DNA from: an uncultured Acidobacteriia bacterium
GTDB taxonomy: Bacteria > Acidobacteriota > Terriglobia > Bryobacterales > Bryobacteraceae
Direction of reading: 5' to 3'
DNA: 38,501 bases
Assembly: GCA_903925975.1 (NCBI GenBank)
Contig: CAIYHG010000095.1
Location: 1 to 38,501 of the forward strand
The notes under the pieces were generated by a model. It did no database searches. It was not told the DNA's origin and saw only the letters and a list, made by a program, of their open reading frames with translations. Numbering within the stretch: position 1 is the first letter of the stretch; each line of letters starts with the position of its first letter. The position numbers were made by a program, and so were the translations under genes. Below, one piece after another: positions 8,103-16,771 of the stretch.

Positions 8103-10966
8103 TGCCGTCGCTTTTGGGCGACATTGACCAGGCGATAGAGGCTTTGACCCGGGAACCGAACGCGGCCCGCCGCCGGGAAATTCTGCTCTCGCGGCCGGAG
8201 TGGCTGAATGCGGAGACCGTCGTCCGGCTTTACGAAGCGACGGTTCGGTTGTCGCGCGTGGACATGACGCTTGCCGAGCGCGCCGCCCGGTCGGCCGTGT
8301 GGCTATCGAGGCGGGTGAAGGATGAAGCCGCTCAGGCGCTCGGCCTCCGCGCCCTCGGTCACGTTCACTATCTGAAGGGCCGGAACGAACCCGCGCTGCG
8401 GCATTACCAGGCGGCGCTGGCAATCAATGACCGGCTCGGGATGGAATTGGAGGTTGGCCGCACCCTCAGCGGCGGCTATCTGCAGACGCTGATCTACCTG
8501 GGCCAGTACGACGATGCATTTGCCGCCGCCGACCGTGCGCGGGACATTTTCTCGCGCTGCGGCGACCGGCTCCGGTTGGCGCGCCTCGACACCAATATCG
8601 GCAACGTCCTCAACCGCCTCGACCGGTTCGACGAGGCGCTGGCTCTGTACCGCCGCTCTCACGAAACGTTCCTCGAAATCGGCGACCCTCAGGACGTAGC
8701 CATCGCCCTGCGCAACATGGCTACGTGCCAGATCGGAATGCACGAGTTCGCCGACGGGATGGAAACGTATCGCCAGGCTCGCGCATGGTGCGTCGAGCGC
8801 GAGATGCCCCTGCTGGTGGCCGAGGCGGATTACAACGTCGCCTACTTGTACTATTTGCGCGGCGAGTATACCCGCGCCCTGGAACTCTACGCAGCCACCC
8901 GGGATCGGTGCCAGGCTCTCGGCGACGCCTATCACGCCGGGTTGTGCGATCTCGATCAGTCGGAAATGTACCTGGAACTGAACCTCAGTGAAGAAGGGGC
9001 GCATCTGGCCGCGCGCGCCCTCCAGGCATTCCGGCAGCTCAAGATGAATTATGAGTCCGGCAAGGCGCTTGCCGATCTGGCCATCGCCTCCAGCCACCAC
9101 GGCGATTCGGAGCGAGCCATCCGGCTCTTTCGTAAGGCGCGCGACCTGTTCACGCGCGAGGGCAATCAGGCCTGGATCGCGATCGTCAATCTTTACGAGG
9201 CGCTGGTCGAGTTCCAGGGCGGCCAACTGATAGCGGCATGGTCGCTCTGCGGGACGGCGTTTGAGTTCTTCTCCGGCTCTCCATTCATCGGTAAGGCGGC
9301 GCTGTGCCGCTTGCTGGAGGCGCGGATACGGCTTGCGGCCGGCGATGAGGGCGCGGCCAGGACGGCTTGCCTCGACGCCGTCGTTCGCGCGGAAAACGCC
9401 GAATCGCCCGCGATCAGCTACCAGGCTCACTTCGTTCTGGGCCAAATCGAGGAGGCGCTCGGCGCGCGGGACGCGGCGTACGGCGCATACTTGATAGCGC
9501 ACCAGAAGCTGGAGAGCCTGCGCAGCAGGTTGAACGCCGAGGAAATCAAGATCGCCTTCCTGAAGGACAAGACGGCGGTGTACGAAGCCCTTGTGCGCCT
9601 GTCCCTGGAGGGGGGCTTGCCGGGTTCCGGCCCTAAGGCGGCGTTTGCCTATATTGAGCAGGCCAAATCGCGCAGCCTCGCGGACCTGATCGCTTTTCGC
9701 GCTTACCAGATTCCCGCTCCCAGGGAAACCCATCGCCTGCTCGTCGAGCAGGTCGGAATCCTCCGCGAGCGGCTGAACTGGTATACGAGAAACATTCACT
9801 TGCTTCGGGACGACTCGCGTAGCCAGAAACATTCCCGCCTGGACAGGCTGCGGCGCTCGGCCACGGAATGCGAAAGCGACCTGCTGAACGCCTTTTCCAC
9901 TCTCCGCGCCGAGGACCCCGAGTTCGCGAATCTGCAAGCCGCCGCCTCGATCGACTTAGAGCAGATCCGCGAAGCGTTACCCGCCGACGCCATGCTCGTA
10001 CAGTTTTACCGCGTGGGTGACGTGTTTCACGGCTGCCTGCTTTCGAAGCGGACGCTCAAGATCGTGCCGTTGGGTTCGGCTTCGGAGTTGCGGCGCGTTC
10101 TCCAACTGCTTCGGTTCCAACTTTCGAAATTCCGCCTGGGCCCCGATCACGTCAAGACGTTCCAGCGGCAGTTGCTCGAAGCATCGAAAGCCCACCTGGC
10201 GGAATTCTACCGGCAGTTGATTGCACCGATAGCGCGCGACCTTACCGCGGAGCACCTGATCATCGCGCCGCACGAGTTCCTGCATTATTTGCCGTTCCAG
10301 GCGCTCTTCGATGGCGACGACTGCCTGGGAGAGCGTTTTTCGATCTCCTACACTCCCAGCGGCAGCGTGTATTACCTCTGCCAGACCAAGACGGTCGAGT
10401 ACTCCAACCGCTCGTTGATCCTCGGCGTGCCCGACCCCTCGGCGCCGCGCATTCTGGACGAGGTTCGCGCAGTGGCGTCCGTTGTCCCCAATCCCGAACT
10501 GCTCATCGGGCCGGACGCGACTTACGAAGCGTTGCGCGACAAAGGCCCCGGCAGCAGGTACGTGCATATCGCCACGCATGGGTGGTTCCGGCAGGATAAC
10601 CCCATGTTCTCGGCTATCAATTTGGGCTCCTCGCCGTTGAACCTTTTTGATTTGTATCAACTGCATCTCCCGGCCGAACTGGTGACGCTAAGCGGCTGCG
10701 GAACCGGGCTGAACGTAGTGGTGGGCGGGGATGAATTACTCGGCTTGAAGCGGGGCCTGCTCTATGCCGGGGCGCAGTCCCTCATGGTGACGCTCTGGGA
10801 TGTGAACGACCAAAGCACGGCCGAGTTCATGAAGCTGTTCTATGGTCGCCTGAAAACGAACGGCGATAGGGCCAAAGCGGCTCAGTACGCCATGACGGAG
10901 ATCCGGCGGGAGTACGAACACCCCTTCTACTGGGCTCCGTTTGTGCTGGTAGGAAAGTGCGCGTAG
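8102..10966 (+). CDS. TPR-CHAT domain protein (caspase-like peptidase)
   Basis: This is a 954-residue cytoplasmic protein with no signal peptide or membrane segment. Residues of about 60-480 are tetratricopeptide repeats (for example YLKGRNEPALRHYQAALAIN, ALALYRRSHETFLEIGD and YTRALELYAATRDRCQALGD). A helical linker follows, and the C-terminal 300 residues form a CHAT domain. The CHAT catalytic pair is visible as His826 in HIATHGWF and Cys866 in LSGCGTG, followed by the conserved GGDELLGLKRGLLYAGA and VTLWDVNDQST. CHAT proteins of this design are cysteine peptidases of the separase/caspase clan; some cleave partner proteins to release regulators. Coupling to the sigma factor gene (TGATG) suggests a shared pathway. 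The substrate is unknown. Confidence 0.92.
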   Translation: MPSLLGDIDQAIEALTREPNAARRREILLSRPEWLNAETVVRLYEATVRLSRVDMTLAERAARSAVWLSRRVKDEAAQALGLRALGHVHYLKGRNEPALRHYQAALAINDRLGMELEVGRTLSGGYLQTLIYLGQYDDAFAAADRARDIFSRCGDRLRLARLDTNIGNVLNRLDRFDEALALYRRSHETFLEIGDPQDVAIALRNMATCQIGMHEFADGMETYRQARAWCVEREMPLLVAEADYNVAYLYYLRGEYTRALELYAATRDRCQALGDAYHAGLCDLDQSEMYLELNLSEEGAHLAARALQAFRQLKMNYESGKALADLAIASSHHGDSERAIRLFRKARDLFTREGNQAWIAIVNLYEALVEFQGGQLIAAWSLCGTAFEFFSGSPFIGKAALCRLLEARIRLAAGDEGAARTACLDAVVRAENAESPAISYQAHFVLGQIEEALGARDAAYGAYLIAHQKLESLRSRLNAEEIKIAFLKDKTAVYEALVRLSLEGGLPGSGPKAAFAYIEQAKSRSLADLIAFRAYQIPAPRETHRLLVEQVGILRERLNWYTRNIHLLRDDSRSQKHSRLDRLRRSATECESDLLNAFSTLRAEDPEFANLQAAASIDLEQIREALPADAMLVQFYRVGDVFHGCLLSKRTLKIVPLGSASELRRVLQLLRFQLSKFRLGPDHVKTFQRQLLEASKAHLAEFYRQLIAPIARDLTAEHLIIAPHEFLHYLPFQALFDGDDCLGERFSISYTPSGSVYYLCQTKTVEYSNRSLILGVPDPSAPRILDEVRAVASVVPNPELLIGPDATYEALRDKGPGSRYVHIATHGWFRQDNPMFSAINLGSSPLNLFDLYQLHLPAELVTLSGCGTGLNVVVGGDELLGLKRGLLYAGAQSLMVTLWDVNDQSTAEFMKLFYGRLKTNGDRAKAAQYAMTEIRREYEHPFYWAPFVLVGKCA

Positions 10967-10980
10967 GCGGCCGCAGGGGA

Positions 10981-12297
10981 CTAGTCCTCCGGCGGACTCT
11001 CCAGCAACGAGGCCGACTGCAACCCCGAAGCCACTTCGGGGATAATCCCTCTTTCGCGGTAGATCGGCCGAGTCACCTTGCGGATGGCGGGAAGCTGGCT
11101 GGCAAACCAGATCGCGGACGCGATACATAGAATTCCCCCCAAAGCCAGCGTATGCGGCGCCCCGATACGGGAGGCGATAGCGCCCGCTATGAGACTGCCG
11201 AACGGAGCCACGCCCTGGAAGGCCAGAGCGTGGTAAGCCATCACCCTGCCGCGCTTCTCTTCATGCACAATCGTCTGCAGAACGGTGTTGCTGCCCGCCA
11301 GCAGTTGCAGAAAACCGTAACCGGTAAACAGCAGAAAAGCCAGGGAGAGCCAAAGGCTGCGGGAGAGCGAAAAGACGACCAACCCGGCGCCGAACACTCC
11401 GGCGGCCACTGCGATCGACCTCCCCAAACCCACAACCGATTTGCGCAGCGTGAGCGCGATGGCGCTGCCGAACGCGCCCACGCCGGTCGCTGCCATGAGC
11501 CACCCCAGCGTATGCGGGCCTCCGTGCAGGATTTCGGACGCGAACACCGGCATCAGCACGGTGTACGGCATCCCGACCAGCGACACCAGCGAAACCAGAA
11601 TCAGGATGGATCGAATCGGAACCGAGCCCCAGACATAGCGCCAGCCTTCGCCCAGTTCCTCCATTACGCTTTCCTTGCCGCGTTTGGGACGGCGAACCAC
11701 CACAACCATCGCCAGCAGCGAGAAGATCACAAACAGGTAACTGATGCCATCAATCAGAAAACAAAGGCCCTCACCCACTCCCGCGATAATCAGCCCGGCG
11801 GCGGCCGGCCCGATCAGCCGGGCCCCGTTTACGATTGAGGAGTTCAGTGCGATGGCGTTGCTCAAATCACGCGGGTCGTCCACCATCTGGATGAGAAACG
11901 CCTGCCGCGCGGGCATGTCGAAAGAGTTCACGGCGCCTTGAAGCAGTTGCAAAACGATGACTTGCCATACCGTGATCACTCCGGTCAACGTCAATGCGGC
12001 GAGCGCAAACGATTGGAGCATCGAAATGATTTGGGTCACCAACAGCGTCCGGTGGCGGTCCCAGCGGTCCACCCAGACGCCCGCGATGGGCGTGAGGAAA
12101 AATGTTGGAATCTGCCCCGCGAAGCTCACCACGCCGAGGAGAAACGCCGAACCCGTGAGCCGGTACACCAGCCAGCTCGTGGCGATCCGCGTCATCCAGG
12201 TGCCGATCAGGGATATGCCCTGACCACCGAAGAAAAGGCGATAGTTGCGCGACCTGAGGGCGCGGAAGGCAAACTTCCAATCATTGCCGTGCGGCAC
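10981..12297 (-). CDS. MFS transporter, EntS-like (DHA3/MFS_3) exporter
   Basis: This major facilitator protein is about 438 residues from GTG 12297, with about twelve hydrophobic segments. The start FRALRSRNYRLFFGGQGISL and the loop GVWVDRWDRHRTLL are typical of the MFS_3 group containing the enterobactin exporter EntS. The reading frame also allows a GTG at 12390; it was not chosen because the additional 31 residues are proline-rich, unlike the family, and overlap a palindromic control region. No strong ribosome site marks either start. The C-terminus reaches within 14 bases of the convergent CHAT gene. It is a probable efflux protein; the substrate is unknown. Confidence 0.85.
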   Translation of the reverse strand: MPHGNDWKFAFRALRSRNYRLFFGGQGISLIGTWMTRIATSWLVYRLTGSAFLLGVVSFAGQIPTFFLTPIAGVWVDRWDRHRTLLVTQIISMLQSFALAALTLTGVITVWQVIVLQLLQGAVNSFDMPARQAFLIQMVDDPRDLSNAIALNSSIVNGARLIGPAAAGLIIAGVGEGLCFLIDGISYLFVIFSLLAMVVVVRRPKRGKESVMEELGEGWRYVWGSVPIRSILILVSLVSLVGMPYTVLMPVFASEILHGGPHTLGWLMAATGVGAFGSAIALTLRKSVVGLGRSIAVAAGVFGAGLVVFSLSRSLWLSLAFLLFTGYGFLQLLAGSNTVLQTIVHEEKRGRVMAYHALAFQGVAPFGSLIAGAIASRIGAPHTLALGGILCIASAIWFASQLPAIRKVTRPIYRERGIIPEVASGLQSASLLESPPED

Positions 12298-12362
12298 TAC
12301 AACGAGTTTCGCACAAGGCGCAATCCTCAAAGCCGGACGGATCAGGGGAGCATTGTCGTACG

Positions 12363-12377
12363 CACCCCCAGGGGGTG
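12363..12377. promoter_or_regulatory. Perfect 15-bp palindrome, upstream copy
   Basis: CACCCCCAGGGGGTG is a perfect inverted repeat in the divergent region between the MFS gene and the PIN/TRAM gene. A near-copy lies exactly 105 bases downstream at 12468. It may be an operator for either gene; this is inference. Confidence 0.4.
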
Positions 12378-12467
12378 GAGGCGGCAGCACGGTGCTATAC
12401 TCTTGGCGCGATGGCTTTCGTACAGAGAAGGACCTGCGCTGCTATGCTCACTTCCGGAATGTATACC

Positions 12468-12482
12468 CACCCTGAGGGGGTG
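12468..12482. promoter_or_regulatory. 15-bp palindrome, downstream copy overlapping the PIN/TRAM ribosome site
   Basis: CACCCTGAGGGGGTG differs at two positions from the palindrome at 12363-12377. Its GAGGGGG (12474-12480) is also the best ribosome-binding site for GTG 12487. Protein bound here, or an RNA hairpin, could block expression of the PIN/TRAM gene. Confidence 0.4.
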
Positions 12483-12486
12483 TCCC

Positions 12487-13569
12487 GTGCTCGATTTAGT
12501 AGTGGTTCGCGCAATATTTATACTGGTTCTCGCGTTGTGGGCCGCTTTTTTGCGGCCTTTCAGTCTCCTGTCCTGGCAGGCCGGGGTTGGCGGCCTGGCC
12601 CTGGGATTTTGCATCATCTTCTTTGAAATTCGCCTTGAGAGAGTAAGCCTGAAGCGCCTGATAGGCGCGGCTTTCGGCTCCATTTTGGGAATCCTGGGCG
12701 CGTTTCTGATGAGCCTTGTCCTGGATAAGGCTGCGCCGCATGAAGGGTTTCTCCACGTAGCCATCCTGTTATGGATGACCTACGTCGGCCTGATCGTCGG
12801 CGCCAAGAAGGGCGACATGCTGAATCTTTCCGCCCTGGGCGGCATATTCGGCGGCGAGAAGTCTTCCAAGAAGAGCTTCAAGATTCTGGATACCAGCGTA
12901 ATCATCGATGGCCGCATCGCCGATATCGCCGAAACCGGCTTTCTGGACGGCGTTCTGGTGATTCCCCAATTCGTCCTTCGCGAGCTGCAATTGGTGGCCG
13001 ATTCCGCCGATTCGATGAAGCGGAACCGCGGCCGCCGCGGGCTCGATATTCTGGCGCGCGTGCAGAAGATGGCCCACCTGAACGTACAAATCGTGGAAGA
13101 CGATTTTCCGCAGACCCGCGAAGTCGATATGAAGTTGATCGAGCTGGCCAAAGTGTACGATTGCAAGGTCATCACCAACGATTTCAACCTCAACAAAGTG
13201 GCGCAACTGCACGGGGTGACCGTGCTGAACATCAACGAGTTGGCCAACTCTCTGAAGCCAATCGTGCTGCCCGGCGAAACCATGCGCGTATTCATCCTGA
13301 AGGAAGGGAAGGAATACAACCAGGGAGTAGCCTATCTCGATGACGGCACCATGGTGGTAGTGGATAACGCGCGCAAGATGATCTCGAAGACCATCGAAAT
13401 TGCCGTCACCAGCGTTCTGCAAACCACGGCCGGGAAGATGATCTTCGGCAAGTACGACGAGCGGGTTCACGCGGTGATGGCAGCCGAAAGGCATGACCGG
13501 CCCGTGCGCAAGAGCGATCCGCAGCCGTTGATGAACGGCGCGGCCGAGAAAACCACGATAGAATCATAG
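12487..13569 (+). CDS. PIN/TRAM domain membrane protein (YacL-like)
   Basis: This is a 360-residue protein from GTG 12487, chosen because GAGGGGG sits 6 bases before it; the frame remains open much further upstream but without homology. The N-terminal 115 residues hold about four membrane helices. A PIN nuclease-like domain follows, with acidic residues in ILDTSVIIDGRIADI, RELQLVADS and VITNDFNLNKVA. A TRAM-type RNA-binding region comes last (LPGETMRVFILKEGKEYNQG). The size and layout match Bacillus YacL. The next two genes are ispD and ispF, and the same yacL-ispD-ispF order is known in Firmicutes, which supports the call. The activity of YacL proteins is uncertain. Confidence 0.9.
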   Translation: MLDLVVVRAIFILVLALWAAFLRPFSLLSWQAGVGGLALGFCIIFFEIRLERVSLKRLIGAAFGSILGILGAFLMSLVLDKAAPHEGFLHVAILLWMTYVGLIVGAKKGDMLNLSALGGIFGGEKSSKKSFKILDTSVIIDGRIADIAETGFLDGVLVIPQFVLRELQLVADSADSMKRNRGRRGLDILARVQKMAHLNVQIVEDDFPQTREVDMKLIELAKVYDCKVITNDFNLNKVAQLHGVTVLNINELANSLKPIVLPGETMRVFILKEGKEYNQGVAYLDDGTMVVVDNARKMISKTIEIAVTSVLQTTAGKMIFGKYDERVHAVMAAERHDRPVRKSDPQPLMNGAAEKTTIES

Positions 13570-13576
13570 GTCTCAC

Positions 13577-14317
13577 ATGAAAGTCGCCGCGATATTGCCC
13601 GCGGCGGGCCTGGGGACCCGTATGGGCCGTGGCGCCGCCGAGAAGACGGGAACCAGCCGGAAGCAGTTCATGCTGCTCGAAGGTTCGCCCATTCTCTTGC
13701 ACACGGTGCGCAAGTTTGCCGCAACCGGCCGGATCGGGGAAATTGTTGTAGCCGTGCGCCCCGACGATCTCGGCTGGGTTGCCGGCATGCTCGCCGAGGA
13801 GTTTCCCGGCGGCGGCGTGCGCGCGGTTGAGGGCGGCAACAGCCGCCAGCAATCTGTGGAGAATGCCCTTGCGTCGCTCGATCCCACGACTGAGCTCGTG
13901 GCCGTGCACGATGCCGTTCGTCCGTTCATCGAACTGAGCGCGATTCATAAGGTGCTCGACGAAGCCGCCGCCACCGGCGCGGCCATCGTGGGCGTGGCTC
14001 CCGTGGATACGGTAAAGCAGGTGGCCCGCGGCACGGGACGCGTGCGGATTACCAGTACGCTCCAGCGCGATCGCCTCGTGCTGGCGCAAACGCCTCAGGT
14101 GTTCCGCTACGATCTGCTCACGCGGGCTTTCGCGGTGGCGCGCGAGGATGGGTTCATCGGCACCGACGAATCGAGCCTGGTGGAGCGCCTGGAAGTCGAG
14201 GTCAGCGTGGTCCTCGGCAGCGATCGCAATATCAAGATCACCAAGCCGGGCGACATGGACCTTGCCCGCCTGTTCCTTCAGGCGGAGGCCGACGCGCTGA
14301 AGGAAGCGCAGCCTTGA
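13577..14317 (+). CDS. ispD: 2-C-methyl-D-erythritol 4-phosphate cytidylyltransferase
   Basis: IspD catalyses the third step of the MEP isoprenoid pathway, joining methylerythritol phosphate to CMP from CTP. The 246-residue protein has the nucleotide-binding start AAILPAAGLGTRMG, the lysine in KQFMLLEGSPILLHT, and the family stretches VHDAVRPFI, VDTVKQV, QTPQVFRYDLL, GTDESSLVE and DRNIKITKPGD. It is slightly longer than the E. coli enzyme and carries no fused IspF. It starts 7 bases after the PIN/TRAM stop, and its own stop overlaps the ispF start in a TTGA, so the three genes form one unit. Confidence 0.96.
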   Translation: MKVAAILPAAGLGTRMGRGAAEKTGTSRKQFMLLEGSPILLHTVRKFAATGRIGEIVVAVRPDDLGWVAGMLAEEFPGGGVRAVEGGNSRQQSVENALASLDPTTELVAVHDAVRPFIELSAIHKVLDEAAATGAAIVGVAPVDTVKQVARGTGRVRITSTLQRDRLVLAQTPQVFRYDLLTRAFAVAREDGFIGTDESSLVERLEVEVSVVLGSDRNIKITKPGDMDLARLFLQAEADALKEAQP

Positions 14318-14814
14318 GCGAGATCCGCACCGGCATCGGTTGGGACGCGCACCGTACCGCCCCGAACCGTCCTCTCATCCTGGGAGGCGTCGTCGTGCCC
14401 AGCGATTTCGGCTTGGACGGCCACTCCGATGCGGACGTGCTCACCCATGCGATTACCGATGCCATCCTCGGCGCCGCGGCCCTAGGTGATATCGGCATGC
14501 ATTTTCCCGATACCGACCCCCGCTGGCGCGGCTGCGACAGCATCGTATTCCTCACGCACGCGAAAGAGCTGGCCGAACAGCAGGGCTACCGCATAGTGAA
14601 CGTCGATTCCACCGTCATTCTGGAACGCCCCAAACTGAAAGACTTCAGGGACGCCATGCGGAGCCGCCTTGCCGATGCTTTAGGGTTGGAGCTGGACCGA
14701 GTCTCCGTCAAATTCAAAACCGCCGAAAAAGTAGGCCCCGTAGGCGAAGGCCGTTCCGCCGAATCCCAAGCCATAGTAACCCTGCTCCGAGTGAATCAGG
14801 ACCCGCGCCCTTAG
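14314..14814 (+). CDS. ispF: 2-C-methyl-D-erythritol 2,4-cyclodiphosphate synthase
   Basis: IspF closes the cyclic diphosphate in the MEP pathway using a metal site. The metal ligands are visible in GIGWDAHR (Asp and His) and GLDGHSDADVLTHAITDA (His). Further family stretches are GAAALGDIGMHFPDTDP, the VDSTVI strand and KTAEKVGPVGEG near the C-terminus. At 166 residues it has normal length. The start is TTG 14314 overlapping the ispD stop, which makes translational coupling likely; no other start fits the N-terminus. Confidence 0.95.
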   Translation: MSEIRTGIGWDAHRTAPNRPLILGGVVVPSDFGLDGHSDADVLTHAITDAILGAAALGDIGMHFPDTDPRWRGCDSIVFLTHAKELAEQQGYRIVNVDSTVILERPKLKDFRDAMRSRLADALGLELDRVSVKFKTAEKVGPVGEGRSAESQAIVTLLRVNQDPRP

Positions 14815-15058
14815 CAGCTCGCTGAAACGCTGGAACAGAACCGCCGTGCCCTTGTGTGTTCGTGTGGGGCAGCCCCCCGGCTGGCGCTGCCACTAACCCT
14901 AGCGCGCCCTCCCGGGTATTCTGAAGCCAACCGGATAAACCACGCCACCCCTCCCCTACGGTCACCGTTTGAATCCGAGCCGCGCACGCCAGTAAGCGGT
15001 AAGGCGAACCCTCCAAGGGCCCTTCGTCCTCCCCATACCCCTGCGATCCGCATTTTCC

Positions 15059-16771
15059 TCACTCACTAAGCGCGTCCGTTTGGGCTGCCGCGCCCGGCGT
15101 CTCAATCATGGAGATCGCGAGCCCGGTCAGTACCACCACCACGCAGCCGACCACGTTGTACCAGAGGAAGGCGATTCCAGTGAAGCGCCAGCAGGCGAAG
15201 ATGGCGGCTTCTCCGCAGAGCACGCCCCAGAAGGCGCCTTTGGCGCCTACCCTGCGGAAGAAGAAAGCCAGCACGAACACGCCGAGCATGCCCCCATAGA
15301 AGAACGACCCCAGCAGGTTGACCGCCTCCACCAGCGATCCAAGCCGCTTCGCGTATTGCGCCGTACCTACCGCATACGCGCCCCAGAAGACCGTGACGAT
15401 GCGCGAAACCGTGACGTAGTGATGCTCATCAGCCGAAGTGCGGAAATGCCGCTTGTAGATATCGACCACGCTCACCGAAGCGAGCGAACTCATCTCGGAC
15501 GAAATCGACGACATCGTCGCCCCCAGAATCACCGCCAGCACCAGGCCCACCGCGCCCGCCGGCAGATAGCGCGTTACGAACGTCAGGAAGATGTAGTTCG
15601 CGTCGTTGACCTTGCCGGAGCCGCTCTTCTCCGCCAGCGCTGCGCCGTCGCTGCGCGCGGCGTCGAACTCCTTCTGCGCCACGCCATACTGCGTCACCGC
15701 GCGGGCCACCTGCTCGCCGTTGCCTCCATGCCGCGCCGCCACAATCGCGTCCGCCGCCGCCTTGCGCCGCTCAAAGGCGCCGTCGTATCGCTGCGTCACC
15801 GCTCGGTACTCGCTCTGCGGCGCGCTTGCGCTCAGGCGGTGCAGTTCCGTTTGCACGAAGAGGAGGGGGGGCTTCTGGTAGATATAGAAAACGAAGACCA
15901 TCGAGCCGATAAACAGAATGAAGAACTGCATCGGCACCTTGGCTACGGCGTTGAAGAGCAGGCTCAAGCGGCTCTGCCCGATCGAACTTCCCGACAAATA
16001 CCGCTGCGCCTGCGATTGGTCCGTCCCGAAATACGCCAAGGCCAGGAACATGCCGCCGAAGAGCCCGCTCCAAAGGTTATACCGGTCGTTCCAGTCGAAC
16101 TTGGTCGTAACTGCGTTGAGCCGCCCCGCCGCTCCCGCCAGGCTTACCGCATCCGCAAACGAAACGTGCGCCGGAAGCAGCAGCACCGCGCAAGCCAGGG
16201 CCGCCGCCAGGCCAAGCATCATCACGATCATCTGCTGGATATGCGACCATCCAATGGCCTTCGCCCCGCCCAACGTCGTGAACGCCACGGCAATGCCGCC
16301 CATGATCAAGGTTGTTGCCCAATCCGGCCATCCCAGGATGACCGTGAGCACCACCGCCGGTGCGTAAAGGGTGATGCCCAGCGCCAGCCCGCGTTGGATC
16401 AGGAAAATGACGCTGACCAACGCCCTCGTGCGCGAGTCGAAGCGCCGCTCCAGGTACTCGTAAGCCGTATAGACATTTGCTTTGTGGAACAGCGGAACGG
16501 CCGTGAAGCACAGAATTACCATCGCCAGCGGCAGCCCGAAATAGAACTGCACGAATCGCATCCCATCGACGTAAGATTGGCCCGTCGTGGAGATGAACGT
16601 GACGGCGCTGGCCTGGGTGGCCATGATGGAAAGGCCCATCGCGTACCAGGGCATCGTCTTCCCGGCCAGCAGGTAGTGGTTCAGGTTCTTCGCTCCCCGG
16701 CTGCGCCACAACCCGTAGAGGATCACGTACGCCAGCGCGGCGCAGAGCACGAACCAGTCCGCGGGTCTCAT
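15059..16771 (-). CDS. Sodium:solute symporter (SSS family)
   Basis: This 570-residue membrane protein has 12-13 hydrophobic segments of the SSS type. Family stretches include GLSIMATQASAVTFISTTGQ, YFGTDQSQAQRYLSG and a late ATMSSISSEMSSLASVSVVD, which carries the serines that commonly bind sodium. A hydrophilic, partly helical insert of about 90 residues (around 310-400, alanine- and charge-rich) lies between two membrane helices and is unlike the textbook transporters such as PutP. The substrate cannot be told. It is transcribed alone towards ispF, and the upstream region is the gene-poor stretch beginning at 16772. Confidence 0.9.
   Translation of the reverse strand: MRPADWFVLCAALAYVILYGLWRSRGAKNLNHYLLAGKTMPWYAMGLSIMATQASAVTFISTTGQSYVDGMRFVQFYFGLPLAMVILCFTAVPLFHKANVYTAYEYLERRFDSRTRALVSVIFLIQRGLALGITLYAPAVVLTVILGWPDWATTLIMGGIAVAFTTLGGAKAIGWSHIQQMIVMMLGLAAALACAVLLLPAHVSFADAVSLAGAAGRLNAVTTKFDWNDRYNLWSGLFGGMFLALAYFGTDQSQAQRYLSGSSIGQSRLSLLFNAVAKVPMQFFILFIGSMVFVFYIYQKPPLLFVQTELHRLSASAPQSEYRAVTQRYDGAFERRKAAADAIVAARHGGNGEQVARAVTQYGVAQKEFDAARSDGAALAEKSGSGKVNDANYIFLTFVTRYLPAGAVGLVLAVILGATMSSISSEMSSLASVSVVDIYKRHFRTSADEHHYVTVSRIVTVFWGAYAVGTAQYAKRLGSLVEAVNLLGSFFYGGMLGVFVLAFFFRRVGAKGAFWGVLCGEAAIFACWRFTGIAFLWYNVVGCVVVVLTGLAISMIETPGAAAQTDALSE

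Noticed and set aside
8303-9937. 544-codon open frame on the minus strand opposite the CHAT gene
   Set aside because: No recognisable domain; it mirrors the TPR-coding region of the plus strand.
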